In this document: in pieces, positions 55,033 to 63,844 of the stretch
How the letters are laid out: each line of letters opens with the position of its first letter
Position numbering within the stretch: the stretch's first letter is position 1
NCBI GenBank assembly: GCA_027486935.1
Contig: JAIXOF010000028.1
Span: forward strand, 1 to 64,000
DNA length: 64,000 nucleotides
From: Cyanobium sp. C1_MAG_00004
GTDB taxonomy: Bacteria > Cyanobacteriota > Cyanobacteriia > PCC-6307 > Cyanobiaceae
Direction: 5' to 3'
Program-made: the position numbers and the translations under genes
Notes under the pieces: model-generated
What the model was told of the DNA's origin: nothing
Seen by the model: only the letters and a program-made list of their open reading frames with translations
The model's database searches: none

Positions 55033-57345
55033 ATGGCGCAGCTTCAAGATCGGCAGCAGCTGGTGACGATCTGGAACCGCATCGCAGGTCAGGACGACAC
55101 CAGCATCCACAACCTGGCCGCCCGCCTGGCCGCCACCTGCAGCGCCGAAGGGGTGAACGTCTGCGAGGCCGAAGCCAAGACCCTGATCCACAGCCTGCAG
55201 CTGCGGGCGATGCCCTCGAGCGGCCAGGGCCGGTTGCTGCTGACTGCCCTGGCGGGCGATCAGACCCTGCGCTGCGCCGAGGCCTATGGCCTGCTGGCCC
55301 AGGCCTGCCCTGAAGGGGTCAACGTCGCAGTGCTGCAGAAACTGCTGCAGATCTTTGAGCTGGAGCCCAGCCAAGCCAACGAGATCGCGGTCGCGATCGA
55401 CCGCGACGGCGGCGGACTGATCACCCGCGACGACTTTCTGGCCTATCTGCCGGAGCACTTCTGCCGGCATCCGCGCAGCTACCACGCCTCCCACACCGGC
55501 TACCGCAGGGGCAGGGCAGCAGCCCCCGGCAAGCCTGAGACCAGCAGAGCGGCAACACCGCCAGCGGTCGCCAAGGCATCCGGCAACGCCAACCCCAGCC
55601 TGCAGGCTGGGGGCACATCTCCCCTGCAGCTCCAGATCGGTCTGTTCCGGCTGTTGCAGGGTGCGGCCTACCGCAGTTTCAGGGCCAGCTACTCGGCCAA
55701 CTCAGAAACGCACTTGCGGGCCTACGACCTGCCCTACACGATCGAGAACTTCGGCCGCTTTGTCGAGGCCGCCGTCGACCTGTACAGCGCCCTGGGGGTG
55801 GTCGATGCCGATGCCCGCCAGCCGCTCGAAGACCTGCGCAGCTCGGTGCAGACCGCCCTGTCCGATCTGCACCAGCGCATGGAGTCGTGGCCGACCCTCG
55901 AGCTCAGCGACGCCATGCGCGAAGCCGAAGGCCAGATCGAGTCCGAACTGGAGGTCCTCGACCACGCCCATCAGCTGTTTGCGGCCCTGATCGAGGTGCT
56001 GCTAGTGGCAGGGCTGCAGGGCCATGACCCCCTGCAACTGAGCACCGAAGACCTGCATCACCACGAGCTGAACCGGCTGCGCCACCTCGAAGACCACCGC
56101 GAGCTGAGCGACCACCGCCACAGGGTTGCGGACGAGGGCGCCAACCAGAGGCCCTTTCTGGAGACCTGGCAACGGGTAATCGTCGACGAGAGCGACACCC
56201 GCTACGCCGGCGCGATCATGCCGACCCGCTACTGGTATGAGGACTTCATGCCGAAACTGCTGCGGGCCTGCTCGGTGCGCAGCGTTGACGACATCGCCGC
56301 CCTCGACACAGAAACCGAAGCCGAGCTGGACGCCTGGTTCATCGCCGCCCGCGATGCCGGCGAGTTCGACCGCTATGCCCCTGCGATGCGCCAGCACTTT
56401 CTGGAATGCCCGCACTGGGTCAAGCAGGAACTGCGCCTGGCCTGGCGCCTGACCCGCCATTACCTCAATGGTGTGCAGAAGCGCCGCGAACGGGAAGAGT
56501 TTGGCCGGGGAGACGGCTACATCACCGAGTATGTGGCCTTTTTGGATGTCTATCTGGGTCGCAGCGACATTGCCGACTCAGAGATGCGGCTCAGCTTCCC
56601 CTATTACCTGGGGCCAGCCACCTGGCGGTTGCTGCACACCAGCGCCGAGCTCATTGCCGAGCGTCCCGAGGCTGAACAGGGACATCTGGTGGAGCTGTTC
56701 AAGCGCTTCTTCGCCGCGATGGCGACGATGTACCCCTGCCCGTATTGCCGCTTCCACCTCAACCGCTATGTGGTGCGCAACAAGGAAGTGCACCTCTACC
56801 CGATCGAGTACCTGCTGCTGGGTCCCCAGGACAGCGGGCAACCTCAGATCGAGGTGACGGTCGACCAGAAGCTGAGCGTCATCCACGACGGGGCCAGCCT
56901 GCGGCTGTTCGTGTGGAAGCTGCACAACACCGTCTCGGCCTCGATCGCCCGCAGCGAACCCTGGTTCCACCGCGACGACCACGCCCATTACACGACCCGC
57001 TACTGGCCCAGCCTCGATTCCGAGCTGGCCCGGGCCCAGGCCCTGGCACAGCAGGCGATCGAGACCGAGCGCATCAGCCGCATCTATGGGGTGCTCAAGC
57101 ATGCGGCTCACCTGGGCGTGTTACGGGACGAGCTGCAGATGGCCCTGCACCGGCCCGGCTCAGACGAGCTGCGTCTGGTCTGGGAGCGGGCCGAGGCGAT
57201 CGTCGCCGCCGCCGAGCAGGCGGTGCTGAGCTCGCGCTTTCTGCAGCAGAGCTACCACTACAACCCGGCGCTGGAGCTCGAAGACCCTCACTTCACCCCC
57301 GAAGAGGAAGCCCTGGCCCGCAGCGGTTTCTTTGTCGAAACCTGA
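55033..57345 (+). CDS. Large protein with EF-hand and ERV/ALR-like sulfhydryl oxidase domain
   Basis: Protein of 770 residues without signal peptide or membrane helix. Around residues 123-134, DRDGGGLITRDD fits an EF-hand loop (D-x-D-x-G-x-x-I-x-x-D/E). The region 520-650 resembles an ERV/ALR flavin-linked sulfhydryl oxidase: GPATWRLLHTSA (527-538), MYPCPYCRFHL with CPYC at 569-572, and WKLHNTVSASIAR with HN at 631-632. These match the order and spacing of family motifs GxxxWxxLH, YPCxxC and HNxVN. A second, distal shuttle cysteine pair and the C-terminal structural pair were not found. The rest, including a helical N-terminal region and a Glu/His-rich stretch (LSTEDLHHHELNRLRHLEDH), has no recognised domain. 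A possible Ca2+-responsive disulfide former is an inference. Unusual for a bacterium. Confidence 0.7.
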   Translation: MAQLQDRQQLVTIWNRIAGQDDTSIHNLAARLAATCSAEGVNVCEAEAKTLIHSLQLRAMPSSGQGRLLLTALAGDQTLRCAEAYGLLAQACPEGVNVAVLQKLLQIFELEPSQANEIAVAIDRDGGGLITRDDFLAYLPEHFCRHPRSYHASHTGYRRGRAAAPGKPETSRAATPPAVAKASGNANPSLQAGGTSPLQLQIGLFRLLQGAAYRSFRASYSANSETHLRAYDLPYTIENFGRFVEAAVDLYSALGVVDADARQPLEDLRSSVQTALSDLHQRMESWPTLELSDAMREAEGQIESELEVLDHAHQLFAALIEVLLVAGLQGHDPLQLSTEDLHHHELNRLRHLEDHRELSDHRHRVADEGANQRPFLETWQRVIVDESDTRYAGAIMPTRYWYEDFMPKLLRACSVRSVDDIAALDTETEAELDAWFIAARDAGEFDRYAPAMRQHFLECPHWVKQELRLAWRLTRHYLNGVQKRREREEFGRGDGYITEYVAFLDVYLGRSDIADSEMRLSFPYYLGPATWRLLHTSAELIAERPEAEQGHLVELFKRFFAAMATMYPCPYCRFHLNRYVVRNKEVHLYPIEYLLLGPQDSGQPQIEVTVDQKLSVIHDGASLRLFVWKLHNTVSASIARSEPWFHRDDHAHYTTRYWPSLDSELARAQALAQQAIETERISRIYGVLKHAAHLGVLRDELQMALHRPGSDELRLVWERAEAIVAAAEQAVLSSRFLQQSYHYNPALELEDPHFTPEEEALARSGFFVET

Positions 57346-57359
57346 GCCAGGCGGCCGAC

Positions 57360-58934
57360 TCAGGCCGGCAGCGCCCAGGGGTTCAGGCCCAGGTCGGCAC
57401 CGATGCGGTGGGCGCAGGCAAAACCACTGAAGGCCACGGCGTTAAGCCCTTGGCCCGGAAAGCAGCTGTCACCGACGCAGTACAGGCCGCGCAACCCCGT
57501 GCGGTTGAACGGCATCGGCAGCAGCCCCGGCAGGCGCAAGGCCGGAATCGGCCCATAGCTTCCGCCCATGCGCCCCAGAAAGCGACGGTGGCTGCGGGGG
57601 GTGCCCACCTCCTGGTGGTGAATGGCCCCGCCCAGCCCCGGCAGGATCGCCTCGAGCCGGGAGATCAGCCGTGCCGCATCAGCCTCCTTTTTGGCTTTGT
57701 AGGCAGCCGGCCCCAGGCCCTGCCACTGCTCTATGGCACTGGGGGTAAAGGTGTGCACGATGTGGCGCCCCCCCGGCGCCAGCGACGGGTCGAGCAGGGT
57801 CGGCATCGACACGAAAATGACGCCTTGCTCGGCCTCCATGGCCGCCCAGTCTTCGAGCAGCAGGTGGTGGCAGTGGAAGCCCTCGGGCACCACAGCTGCA
57901 TCGATGCCCAGGTGCAGTGACAAAAACGACGGCGACGGCTTGTAGCGGCGCCGCCAGGTGGTCTCGGCTTTGGGAGTCTGCGCCAGGTCAACCAGGGGCT
58001 TTTCCATGGCCCCTTCGCTGCCCGGCTGCCCCCCAAAGGTGTCCCAACGGGTGGCGTTGCTCACCACAAGGCCCGCCCTGATCTGCTCGCCGCTGGCCAG
58101 CTGCACCCCCACGGCGCGGGCCGCTGCGCCTTCGCCTTCAAGCAACACCTTGGTGACGCGGCTGCGGTAGCGAATGGCGCCGCCGTGGCGCTCCAGACCC
58201 GCCACCAGCTTGCGTGCGATGACGCCAACGCCCCCCTTGGGGTAGTTGATGCCGCCGGCATGGCGATCGGAGAACACCATCCCCGCATTGATCATCGGCG
58301 TCAGGTCGGCCGGCATCACCGACCAGCAGAAGCACTCCATGTCGATGAAGCGCAGCAGTTGCTCGTCTTTGATGTGGGCGCGGGCCACATCACCCACGTT
58401 GACCGGCAGCCAGCGGGCCAGGCCCAGACAGGCCAACGGCGCCCTGAAGAACACCTTGGCCAGGTAGGCGGGGTCCTCGAGCGAAAGCAGGGGCATCGCG
58501 TCGAGGCAGTTGAACACCTGCCAGCAGGTGTCATAAAAAGCGCGAATCCCCTTGGCCTCGTGGGGAAACAGGGCGCTCAGCCGCGCCACGAAGCTGTCGT
58601 AGTCGCGATCGACCGCCACCTCAAGGCCACCGGGCAGGTGGTATTCGAGCTGGGCCGGGTCGGGCACGGTCTCACAGTGCTCGCCCACATCGGCAAGGGC
58701 CCGGGTCAGAAGGTTGGTGTGACCCCGCTCGCCGAAGCCAAAGATCATCGAGGCGCCCACATCAAAGGTGTAACCAGCGCGCTCAAAACTGCCGCCCGAG
58801 CCCCCCGGGATCAGATACCGCTCGAGCACCAGGGTGCGGGCCCCCTTGACCGCCAGCTGGCTGGCGGTCACCAGACCGCCGATGCCGCTACCGATCACGA
58901 TGACATCCCAGTCAGCAGAAGGGCTGGCGCTCAC
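57360..58934 (-). CDS. crtH: Carotenoid isomerase CrtH-like (CRTISO) flavoprotein
   Basis: Protein of 524 residues from GTG 58934 (TTG 58949 also possible). Rossmann motif WDVIVIGSGIGGLVTASQLA with the ending VLERYLIPGGSGGSFERAGY; GASMIFGFGERGH; INYPKGGVGVIARKLVAGLE; and the C-terminal GLYCVGDSCFPGQGLNAVAFSG match CRTISO-type proteins. They isomerise poly-cis lycopene to all-trans in a redox-dependent way, needed for carotenoids in the dark. Convergent with the ERV gene at only 14 bases. Confidence 0.9.
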   Translation of the reverse strand: MSASPSADWDVIVIGSGIGGLVTASQLAVKGARTLVLERYLIPGGSGGSFERAGYTFDVGASMIFGFGERGHTNLLTRALADVGEHCETVPDPAQLEYHLPGGLEVAVDRDYDSFVARLSALFPHEAKGIRAFYDTCWQVFNCLDAMPLLSLEDPAYLAKVFFRAPLACLGLARWLPVNVGDVARAHIKDEQLLRFIDMECFCWSVMPADLTPMINAGMVFSDRHAGGINYPKGGVGVIARKLVAGLERHGGAIRYRSRVTKVLLEGEGAAARAVGVQLASGEQIRAGLVVSNATRWDTFGGQPGSEGAMEKPLVDLAQTPKAETTWRRRYKPSPSFLSLHLGIDAAVVPEGFHCHHLLLEDWAAMEAEQGVIFVSMPTLLDPSLAPGGRHIVHTFTPSAIEQWQGLGPAAYKAKKEADAARLISRLEAILPGLGGAIHHQEVGTPRSHRRFLGRMGGSYGPIPALRLPGLLPMPFNRTGLRGLYCVGDSCFPGQGLNAVAFSGFACAHRIGADLGLNPWALPA

Positions 58935-58978
58935 CGTTGGGCCTTGCAAGATGAGCCGACCCTAGGTGCCAGCCAACC

Positions 58979-59941
58979 TCACTCGTACAGACCCGAGCCC
59001 ACCACCAGCGTCTCGCCCTGGGGAGTCTTGACCTCGCGCACATAGGTGAGCTTGGTCACCGCCTTGCCGGGATCACTGGGTCGGGGCCACTGGTAGCGCA
59101 CCCACCCCGAGCCGTCTCTGGTGGCCAGGCGGATGTAGTCGCGCACAAAAAACTGGCCGGCGCTGTCCCGGTTGGCCGAAAGGTTCTTGCCTTCGAGCGC
59201 TGGGAACGCCGGGTTCACCAGCTCAATGCCGGCGGTGTCATTCACAAAGACGTAGGTGTCGTGAAAGATGAAACGACCATTGGCATCGCGCAGCTGGCCA
59301 AAGGCCTTGCGCCCTTCTTGGGCGATCAGCGCTGCGGCAGCCTCCACCTCATCGACGGCAAAGGCCTTCTCCATGCGCGAGTCATAGGCCCCACTGCCCA
59401 CCACGTACACCTGGTTATTGGGCGCCACAAAGCGCTCCACATAGGTCGACTTCCACTGGGGGCTCTGCTGTCCAGGACGGGCAATGCGGTAATGGACCCA
59501 ACCACAGCCCCGTCGCGTGTTGGCCGCCGCCAGAAAACGCAAGCCCGTGCGCCGGCCTTCAGGGGTCTGCAGCGCGTTCTGCTCGGGGGTCATGTTGCTC
59601 GCCTCCAACCCCGGGTTTGGCGGGTACACCAAAATCTGGCCGGCCGGATTAAGCACAAACACGTAGCGATCGCCCTGGAACCAGCGACTGCCCTTGACCC
59701 GAAACTCAGCCAACGCGGCGGCGCCCTTCTGGCGAATCTCGGCCCCGGCCGCGTCGACCAGCTGGACCGCGGCACGGTTATCGCTCTGGTCATAGACCGT
59801 GGGCCCGCAGAGCTGATCGCTCAGGGGCAGCGGCGGCGGGGTGCTCGGAGCAGCGGCCTGCAAAGCCGCAACGGGGGCAACGGCCAGGCTCAGGGCCGCC
59901 ATGGAGACAACGAAGGACGGGCGCAGAGGCAAGAAACGCAC
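58979..59941 (-). CDS. Exported protein with two Cache-type sensor repeats
   Basis: Protein of 320 residues from GTG 59941, giving a signal peptide (LPLRPSFVVSMAALSLAVAP then AALQAAA); GTG 59992 would add 17 residues. Two related units follow: YVFVLNPAGQILVYPPNPGL to YVVGSGAYD, and YVFVNDTAGIELVNPAFPAL to LVVGSGLYE. Each has the Y-V-F-V-x-x-x-G and G-W-V-x-Y core of Cache domains. There is no membrane helix or histidine-kinase or methyl-acceptor output after them, so it is a free periplasmic sensor or binding protein. The gene lies between crtH and trmFO. Confidence 0.8.
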   Translation of the reverse strand: MRFLPLRPSFVVSMAALSLAVAPVAALQAAAPSTPPPLPLSDQLCGPTVYDQSDNRAAVQLVDAAGAEIRQKGAAALAEFRVKGSRWFQGDRYVFVLNPAGQILVYPPNPGLEASNMTPEQNALQTPEGRRTGLRFLAAANTRRGCGWVHYRIARPGQQSPQWKSTYVERFVAPNNQVYVVGSGAYDSRMEKAFAVDEVEAAAALIAQEGRKAFGQLRDANGRFIFHDTYVFVNDTAGIELVNPAFPALEGKNLSANRDSAGQFFVRDYIRLATRDGSGWVRYQWPRPSDPGKAVTKLTYVREVKTPQGETLVVGSGLYE

Positions 59942-59998
59942 AGACAAAACCGATCGTGTGGGGAGGTTAAAGGCCCTGAACCGTTGCCGCACGCCCGC

Positions 59999-61348
59999 TC
60001 AGGCGCAGAACGGCGCCAGCGCGGCCAGGGCACGATCGCGGTAGGCGCCGTAGCGGCGGCGCTTGTCGCGAATGCGCTCGGCCAGCTCGGGCAGCAGACC
60101 AAAGTTCGGGGGCATGGGCTGGAACTGGCCCCGTTTGCCGCCGCCGCCGCTGGGGGCCTCGGCCACAAAGTGGGTCAGCGCGCCGATCATCGTGGTGGGC
60201 GGCAACTGCAAGGGCTCCTGGCCCAGGGCCAGCCGCGCCGCATTGGTCCCCGCCAGCCAACCCCCGGCCACAGCCGCCGCATAGCCCTCGGTGCCGGTCA
60301 GCTGGCCGGCCGCCAGCAGGGTGGGCCGGGTCCTGAACTGCAGCGTGGGTTCCAGCAGTTGGGGCGACTCGAGAAAGGTATTGCGGTGCATCACGCCAAA
60401 GCGCACGAATGCGGCGTTCTCAAGCCCGGGGATCAGCCGCAGCACCCGTTGCTGCTCGCCCCATTTGAGGTTGGTCTGGAACCCCACCAGGTTCCAGAGG
60501 CGGCCGTCCTTGTCTTCTTGGCGCAGCTGCACCACCGCATAGGCCCGGTTGGCGCGGCGCACGTCGGCATCGTTGACATCGCCCCAGCGCGGATCCCACA
60601 GGCCGATCGGCTTAAGGGGGCCGTAACGCATGGTGTCTTCACCGCGGCGAGCCAGCTCTTCGATCGGCAGGCAGCCCTCAAAGAAGCTGGCGCTCTCCTT
60701 GTCGAAATCCTTGAGCTCGGCTTGCTCGGCCGCCAGCAATGCCTCGCGAAAGGCGAGGAACTGCCCCTTGTCCATGGGGCAGTTGATGTAATCGGCGTCG
60801 CCCTTGTCGTAGCGGGACGCCCGAAAGGCCACCGACAGGTCGATGCTCTCGCCCTCGACGATCGGGCTGGCGGCGTCAAAGAAATGGCAGTCGTCACGGC
60901 CGGTGAAGGCGCGCAGCTGTTCGGCCAGGGGCTCGCTGGTCAGGGGTCCGGTGGCCAGCACCGCAATCGCGCCGGGGTCAGGCAGCTCGGTGTGCTCGCG
61001 CCGCTCCACGGTCACCAGCGGATGCTGCTCTAGGGCGGCGGTCAGGGCCGCGCTGTAACGACCCCGATCCACGGCCAGGGCCCCGCCGGCAGGCACCGCA
61101 TGGTGGTCGGCGGTACTGATCACCAACGAACCCAGGCGCCTGAGCTCCTCCTGGAGCAAACCAGCGGCCCGGTCACTGCTCAGGGCGCCAAAACTGTTGC
61201 TGCAGACCAGCTCGGCAAACTCACCGCTGTGGTGAGCCGGAGAGCGCCGCACAGGCCGCATCTCCACCAGGGTGACGGGCACCCCGGCGCGGGCGATCTG
61301 CCAGGCGGCTTCGGTACCGGCCAGGCCGGCGCCGACGACCAACACCAT
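59999..61348 (-). CDS. trmFO: Methylenetetrahydrofolate-tRNA-(uracil-5-)-methyltransferase
   Basis: Protein of 449 residues. FAD-binding [44 protein letters not shown] (Cys-Ser-Asn), SQSxxG-like NCPMDKGQF, and [21 protein letters not shown] ending are as in TrmFO (folate-dependent m5U54 methylation of tRNA). [13 protein letters not shown] is also typical. It starts with a TGATG overlap in the psbY stop, so psbY and trmFO may be read together. Confidence 0.95.
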   Translation of the reverse strand: MVLVVGAGLAGTEAAWQIARAGVPVTLVEMRPVRRSPAHHSGEFAELVCSNSFGALSSDRAAGLLQEELRRLGSLVISTADHHAVPAGGALAVDRGRYSAALTAALEQHPLVTVERREHTELPDPGAIAVLATGPLTSEPLAEQLRAFTGRDDCHFFDAASPIVEGESIDLSVAFRASRYDKGDADYINCPMDKGQFLAFREALLAAEQAELKDFDKESASFFEGCLPIEELARRGEDTMRYGPLKPIGLWDPRWGDVNDADVRRANRAYAVVQLRQEDKDGRLWNLVGFQTNLKWGEQQRVLRLIPGLENAAFVRFGVMHRNTFLESPQLLEPTLQFRTRPTLLAAGQLTGTEGYAAAVAGGWLAGTNAARLALGQEPLQLPPTTMIGALTHFVAEAPSGGGGKRGQFQPMPPNFGLLPELAERIRDKRRRYGAYRDRALAALAPFCA

Positions 61349-61473
61349 CAGGCGGCCCGGCCGCGCTTGATGAACAGCTGCAGCTGACCCACGGCGGCGC
61401 GACCGATGTGGAACACGGCCCAGCTGGCAGCCAACACGATCGGAGCAGCCACCAAGATCAGCCGAGCGTCCAT
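61348..61473 (-). CDS. psbY: Photosystem II protein PsbY
   Basis: Protein of 41 residues from ATG 61473: a short, basic N-terminus, one membrane helix ([20 protein letters not shown]) and a basic C-terminal tail (FIKRGRAA). The pattern matches cyanobacterial PsbY, a peripheral single-helix subunit of photosystem II near cytochrome b559. Stop codon shares bases with the trmFO ATG (TGATG). Confidence 0.9.
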   Translation of the reverse strand: MDARLILVAAPIVLAASWAVFHIGRAAVGQLQLFIKRGRAA

Positions 61474-61547
61474 GGAAATGCGCAAATCAGTGCGGCGATC
61501 TTAAGGACTGCAGGCGCCTAGCGCCCGATCCGCACGGCAGAAGGCAA

Positions 61548-62066
61548 TCAACTGAAGCCAAGATCCATGCTGCGGCCGGCATGGGCCATGGCCAGCTGGC
61601 GGTACCGGCGGGCGTGGTCGCGCTGCTCGGTCATCGCCTCGGGGCTTTGTTCACGCTTGATCGCAGCCGGCGCCCCCATCACCACCGCTGCGGGGGGCAC
61701 ATCCCGGGTGACCACCGCCCCGGCAGCCACCAGGGCCCCTGCACCGATGGTGACGCCGTTGAGCACGATGGCGCCGATCCCGATCAGGCAGCCGTCTTCA
61801 AGCGTTGCCCCGTGCACCACCGCCCGGTGGCCAATGGTCACATCGGCGCCGATCGTCACGGGATAGCCCGGATCGCCATGCAGCACCGCCCCGTCCTGGA
61901 CGTTGCTGCCCGTCCCGATCACGATCGGGCAGACATCACCGCGGGCCACGGCCGTGGGCCACAGGCTGGCGCCGGCCGCCAGCTGCACGTTGCCGATGAC
62001 CACAGCGGTCTGGGCGACCCAGGCGTCAGGGTGGATCTGCGGCTGGGGCCAGGGATGGGTGCTCAT
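61548..62066 (-). CDS. Gamma-carbonic-anhydrase-like (left-handed beta-helix) protein
   Basis: Protein of 172 residues from ATG 62066 (frame open upstream to 62168 without good start). Left-handed beta-helix hexapeptides repeat through GNVQLAAGASLWPTAVARGD, GTGSNVQDGAVLHGDPGYPV and GADVTIGHRAVVHGATLEDG. Zn-ligand-like histidines are in VLHGD and IGHRAVVHG, which matches the short CamH/YrdA type. Whether it has carbonic anhydrase activity is not determined. Possible other role: carnitine operon CaiE/PaaY-type transferase. Divergent from tRNA-Lys. Confidence 0.88.
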   Translation of the reverse strand: MSTHPWPQPQIHPDAWVAQTAVVIGNVQLAAGASLWPTAVARGDVCPIVIGTGSNVQDGAVLHGDPGYPVTIGADVTIGHRAVVHGATLEDGCLIGIGAIVLNGVTIGAGALVAAGAVVTRDVPPAAVVMGAPAAIKREQSPEAMTEQRDHARRYRQLAMAHAGRSMDLGFS

Positions 62067-62172
62067 GGAGGGGGCGGGCAGGCGCGCAGGGGACCATTTT
62101 CGCCGGGGCCTGCCGGGTGATACGTTCACAAGGTGGCCAACCGCGCCACACCCCTGCGTTCTGCGCACGGGC

Positions 62173-62244
62173 GGGTCGTTAGCTCAGCGGTAGAGCACTC
62201 GGCTTTTAACCGATTGGTCCTGAGTTCGAATCTCAGACGACCCA
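62173..62244 (+). tRNA. tRNA-Lys (UUU)
   Basis: Acceptor stem GGGTCGT pairs with ACGACCC, D-loop AGCTCAGCGGTAGAGC, anticodon stem-loop with TTT (anticodon UUU) in CGGCTTTTAACCG, and T-loop GTTCGAATC. Discriminator base A; CCA is not encoded. TTTTT follows and may help termination. Confidence 0.96.
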
Positions 62245-62372
62245 TTTTTCAGACTAGATTGATCGTCTCCTGTTCGTTGAACAGGTTCCAGTAGGCCTCG
62301 GGTTCTGTCGCCCAGTCAGAGTCAAAGCACCTGGGGCTTCAGAAGTCACCAGTTGATCCACTCGATCATGGA
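62245..62372. other. Gap between tRNA-Lys and a small gene, with a possible gene remnant
   Basis: About 130 bases without a supported gene. On the minus strand a frame reads DSDWATEPEAYWNLFNEQET, then INLV and a stop (62250-62330). It looks like real protein sequence, but no start codon precedes it and its family was not recognised. It may be the 3' remnant of a lost accessory gene. Confidence 0.3.
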
Positions 62373-62579
62373 ATGACCGATTCCGCCCCCGACCTCAGCC
62401 CTGATGATTGGCGCCGCATCAGCGACGCGCTGCGCTACCTCGGCCGGGACCTGCATCACCGCTCCTTTGCCGTGACGGCTGAGCGGCGAAAATTGCTATG
62501 GGAGGAGATGGACCGCTGCCTGGCGTTAGCGGATCGGCTCAGCGAGCGAAGGGTCGATCCAGTTGATCAGGTGTTTTGA
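62373..62579 (+). CDS. Small hypothetical protein, 68 residues
   Basis: Starts at ATG 62373. The sequence DDWRRISDALRYLGRDLHH suggests amphipathic helices and a charged tail. No domain was recognised. Its 3' end overlaps the vapC remnant on the opposite strand by 13 bases, so one or both may not be functional. Confidence 0.45.
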   Translation: MTDSAPDLSPDDWRRISDALRYLGRDLHHRSFAVTAERRKLLWEEMDRCLALADRLSERRVDPVDQVF

Positions 62580-62814
62580 ACCCAGTTCTCCAGGCTGAGA
62601 CCCGGAACCCTGGCAAATTCACGCGTGTTGTTGATGACGAGCATGCTGTTCTGACTGAGCGCGTGTGCCGCAATCATCGTGTCCAGCGCTCCGATCAGAA
62701 TTTCCTTGCGTACCAGCTCGGCCCGCACAGATCGCCATAGGCGAGCTCTGCAGCCTTAACACTGCAAACCCCGATCTCGCCCATGCGGAACTGACGGAAT
62801 CGCTCGCTGGTCAA
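62567..62814 (-). pseudogene. VapC-type PIN toxin remnant, frameshifted and N-terminally truncated
   Basis: On the minus strand the C-terminal PIN-domain part is clear: VRAELVRKEILIGALDTMIA followed by AHALSQNSMLVINNTREFAR and VPGLSLENW (stop 62567-62569). Upstream in another frame, MGEIGVCSVKAAELAYGD continues the same family in the usual order, so two extra bases (TG doubled near 62735-62745) break the frame. The N-terminal part with the first catalytic Asp is missing, since the AraC gene ends at 62811. No vapB antitoxin gene is visible. Evidence for a decayed toxin-antitoxin locus near a tRNA gene. Confidence 0.75.
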
Positions 62815-63815
62815 CCGAGACCAGGATCCACTGCCCCACGCGCCTCGCGCAGCAGCACCGAGGGCTTGACGTGGAACCGCTGCTGAAAATCGATGCTGAA
62901 CAGCCCCATGGCGTGATAACCGCAGGCCTGGGCAATGCTGCTGACGGTGTCGCCGGGGGCAGCGGCCAGCAGGCGGCTGCGGGCCAGGTCCAGGCGCTGG
63001 GCCCTGATCCACTGGGTTGCCGTGCATCCCAGGCGCTCGCGAAAGGCGTACTGCAGGGCGCGGCGCGAATAGTGGCTGCGGTTCTGCAACACCGTCAGGT
63101 TGAGCGGTTGATCCAGGTTGTCCTTGATGTAGCTGATCAGATCGTCGATTGCATCAAGGGCACTGCCGTGGGGACGCAGCAACGGATCGCCGCCACCGGC
63201 ATCGGCGCCGTCATCGGCCCCGTCCGACAACGCCAGCACGCCCATCAACCGCAACAGGTGCTGATCCAGGGCCAGGCTGTTCAACACGGCCCCGTGGACA
63301 GCAGGCAAGGCCGCAATGGTGCGCAGGCTGACGGTCAGCATCTCCAGCAGGGAGGCCTGCAACGATCCCTGGCTGGGGTGCAGCCGCTGCAACAACAGCG
63401 GTCCCATGCCTTCAAGCTCCTGCTGCGGCGCCGTCAGGCACAGGGCATTGAAATTCGAACTCTGCCAGTGCAGCGGCTGGGGCGGCACCAGAAACCATTC
63501 GCCGGCAGCAGCCACAGCGGCACTGTTGCGCTGCTGCAAATGCACCTCGCCTTCGGCGATAAACAGCAGAGAGACCCCATCCCGGCCTGGCAAGCCCACT
63601 GTGATTGCCGAACCAGCATTGGCCACCAACTGCAGCGCGTTGAGTTCCTGATGGAAGGCACGACCATGGCACTCGGCCTGAACCTCCAACGTGCGCCAGC
63701 AGGACAACGGCAATGGCGCCTCTAGGGCGATGGCAGACAGGGCACAATCGGGCCAGGACAACAAATGCTCTTCAAAGGGATTGGCATGGATCAACGTAGT
63801 GTTCCATGCCTCCAT
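62811..63815 (-). CDS. AraC-family transcriptional regulator
   Basis: Protein of 334 residues. The C-terminal DNA-binding part (about 230-325) has two helix-turn-helix units: LNLTVLQNRSHYSRRALQYA and DTVSSIAQACGYHAMGLFSI, with the conserved FQQRFHVKPSVLLREAR end. The N-terminal part of about 170 residues, cupin-like in composition (LFIAEGEVHLQQRNSAAVAA), could bind a small ligand. No adjacent target operon is obvious. The first M is ATG 63815. Confidence 0.92.
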   Translation of the reverse strand: MEAWNTTLIHANPFEEHLLSWPDCALSAIALEAPLPLSCWRTLEVQAECHGRAFHQELNALQLVANAGSAITVGLPGRDGVSLLFIAEGEVHLQQRNSAAVAAAGEWFLVPPQPLHWQSSNFNALCLTAPQQELEGMGPLLLQRLHPSQGSLQASLLEMLTVSLRTIAALPAVHGAVLNSLALDQHLLRLMGVLALSDGADDGADAGGGDPLLRPHGSALDAIDDLISYIKDNLDQPLNLTVLQNRSHYSRRALQYAFRERLGCTATQWIRAQRLDLARSRLLAAAPGDTVSSIAQACGYHAMGLFSIDFQQRFHVKPSVLLREARGAVDPGLG

Positions 63816-63844
63816 CGCATCGCCCTGAATGACATAGGAAAAGC

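Noticed and set aside
57340-57380. CGGCC-gactca-GGCCG hairpin between ERV and crtH genes as a terminator.
   Set aside because: A stem of 5 pairs is expected by chance at this GC content.
62695-63027. Minus-strand 110-codon frame through the AraC 3' end as an independent gene.
   Set aside because: Its first part is out of frame in AraC; only its end matters, as the upstream half of the vapC remnant.
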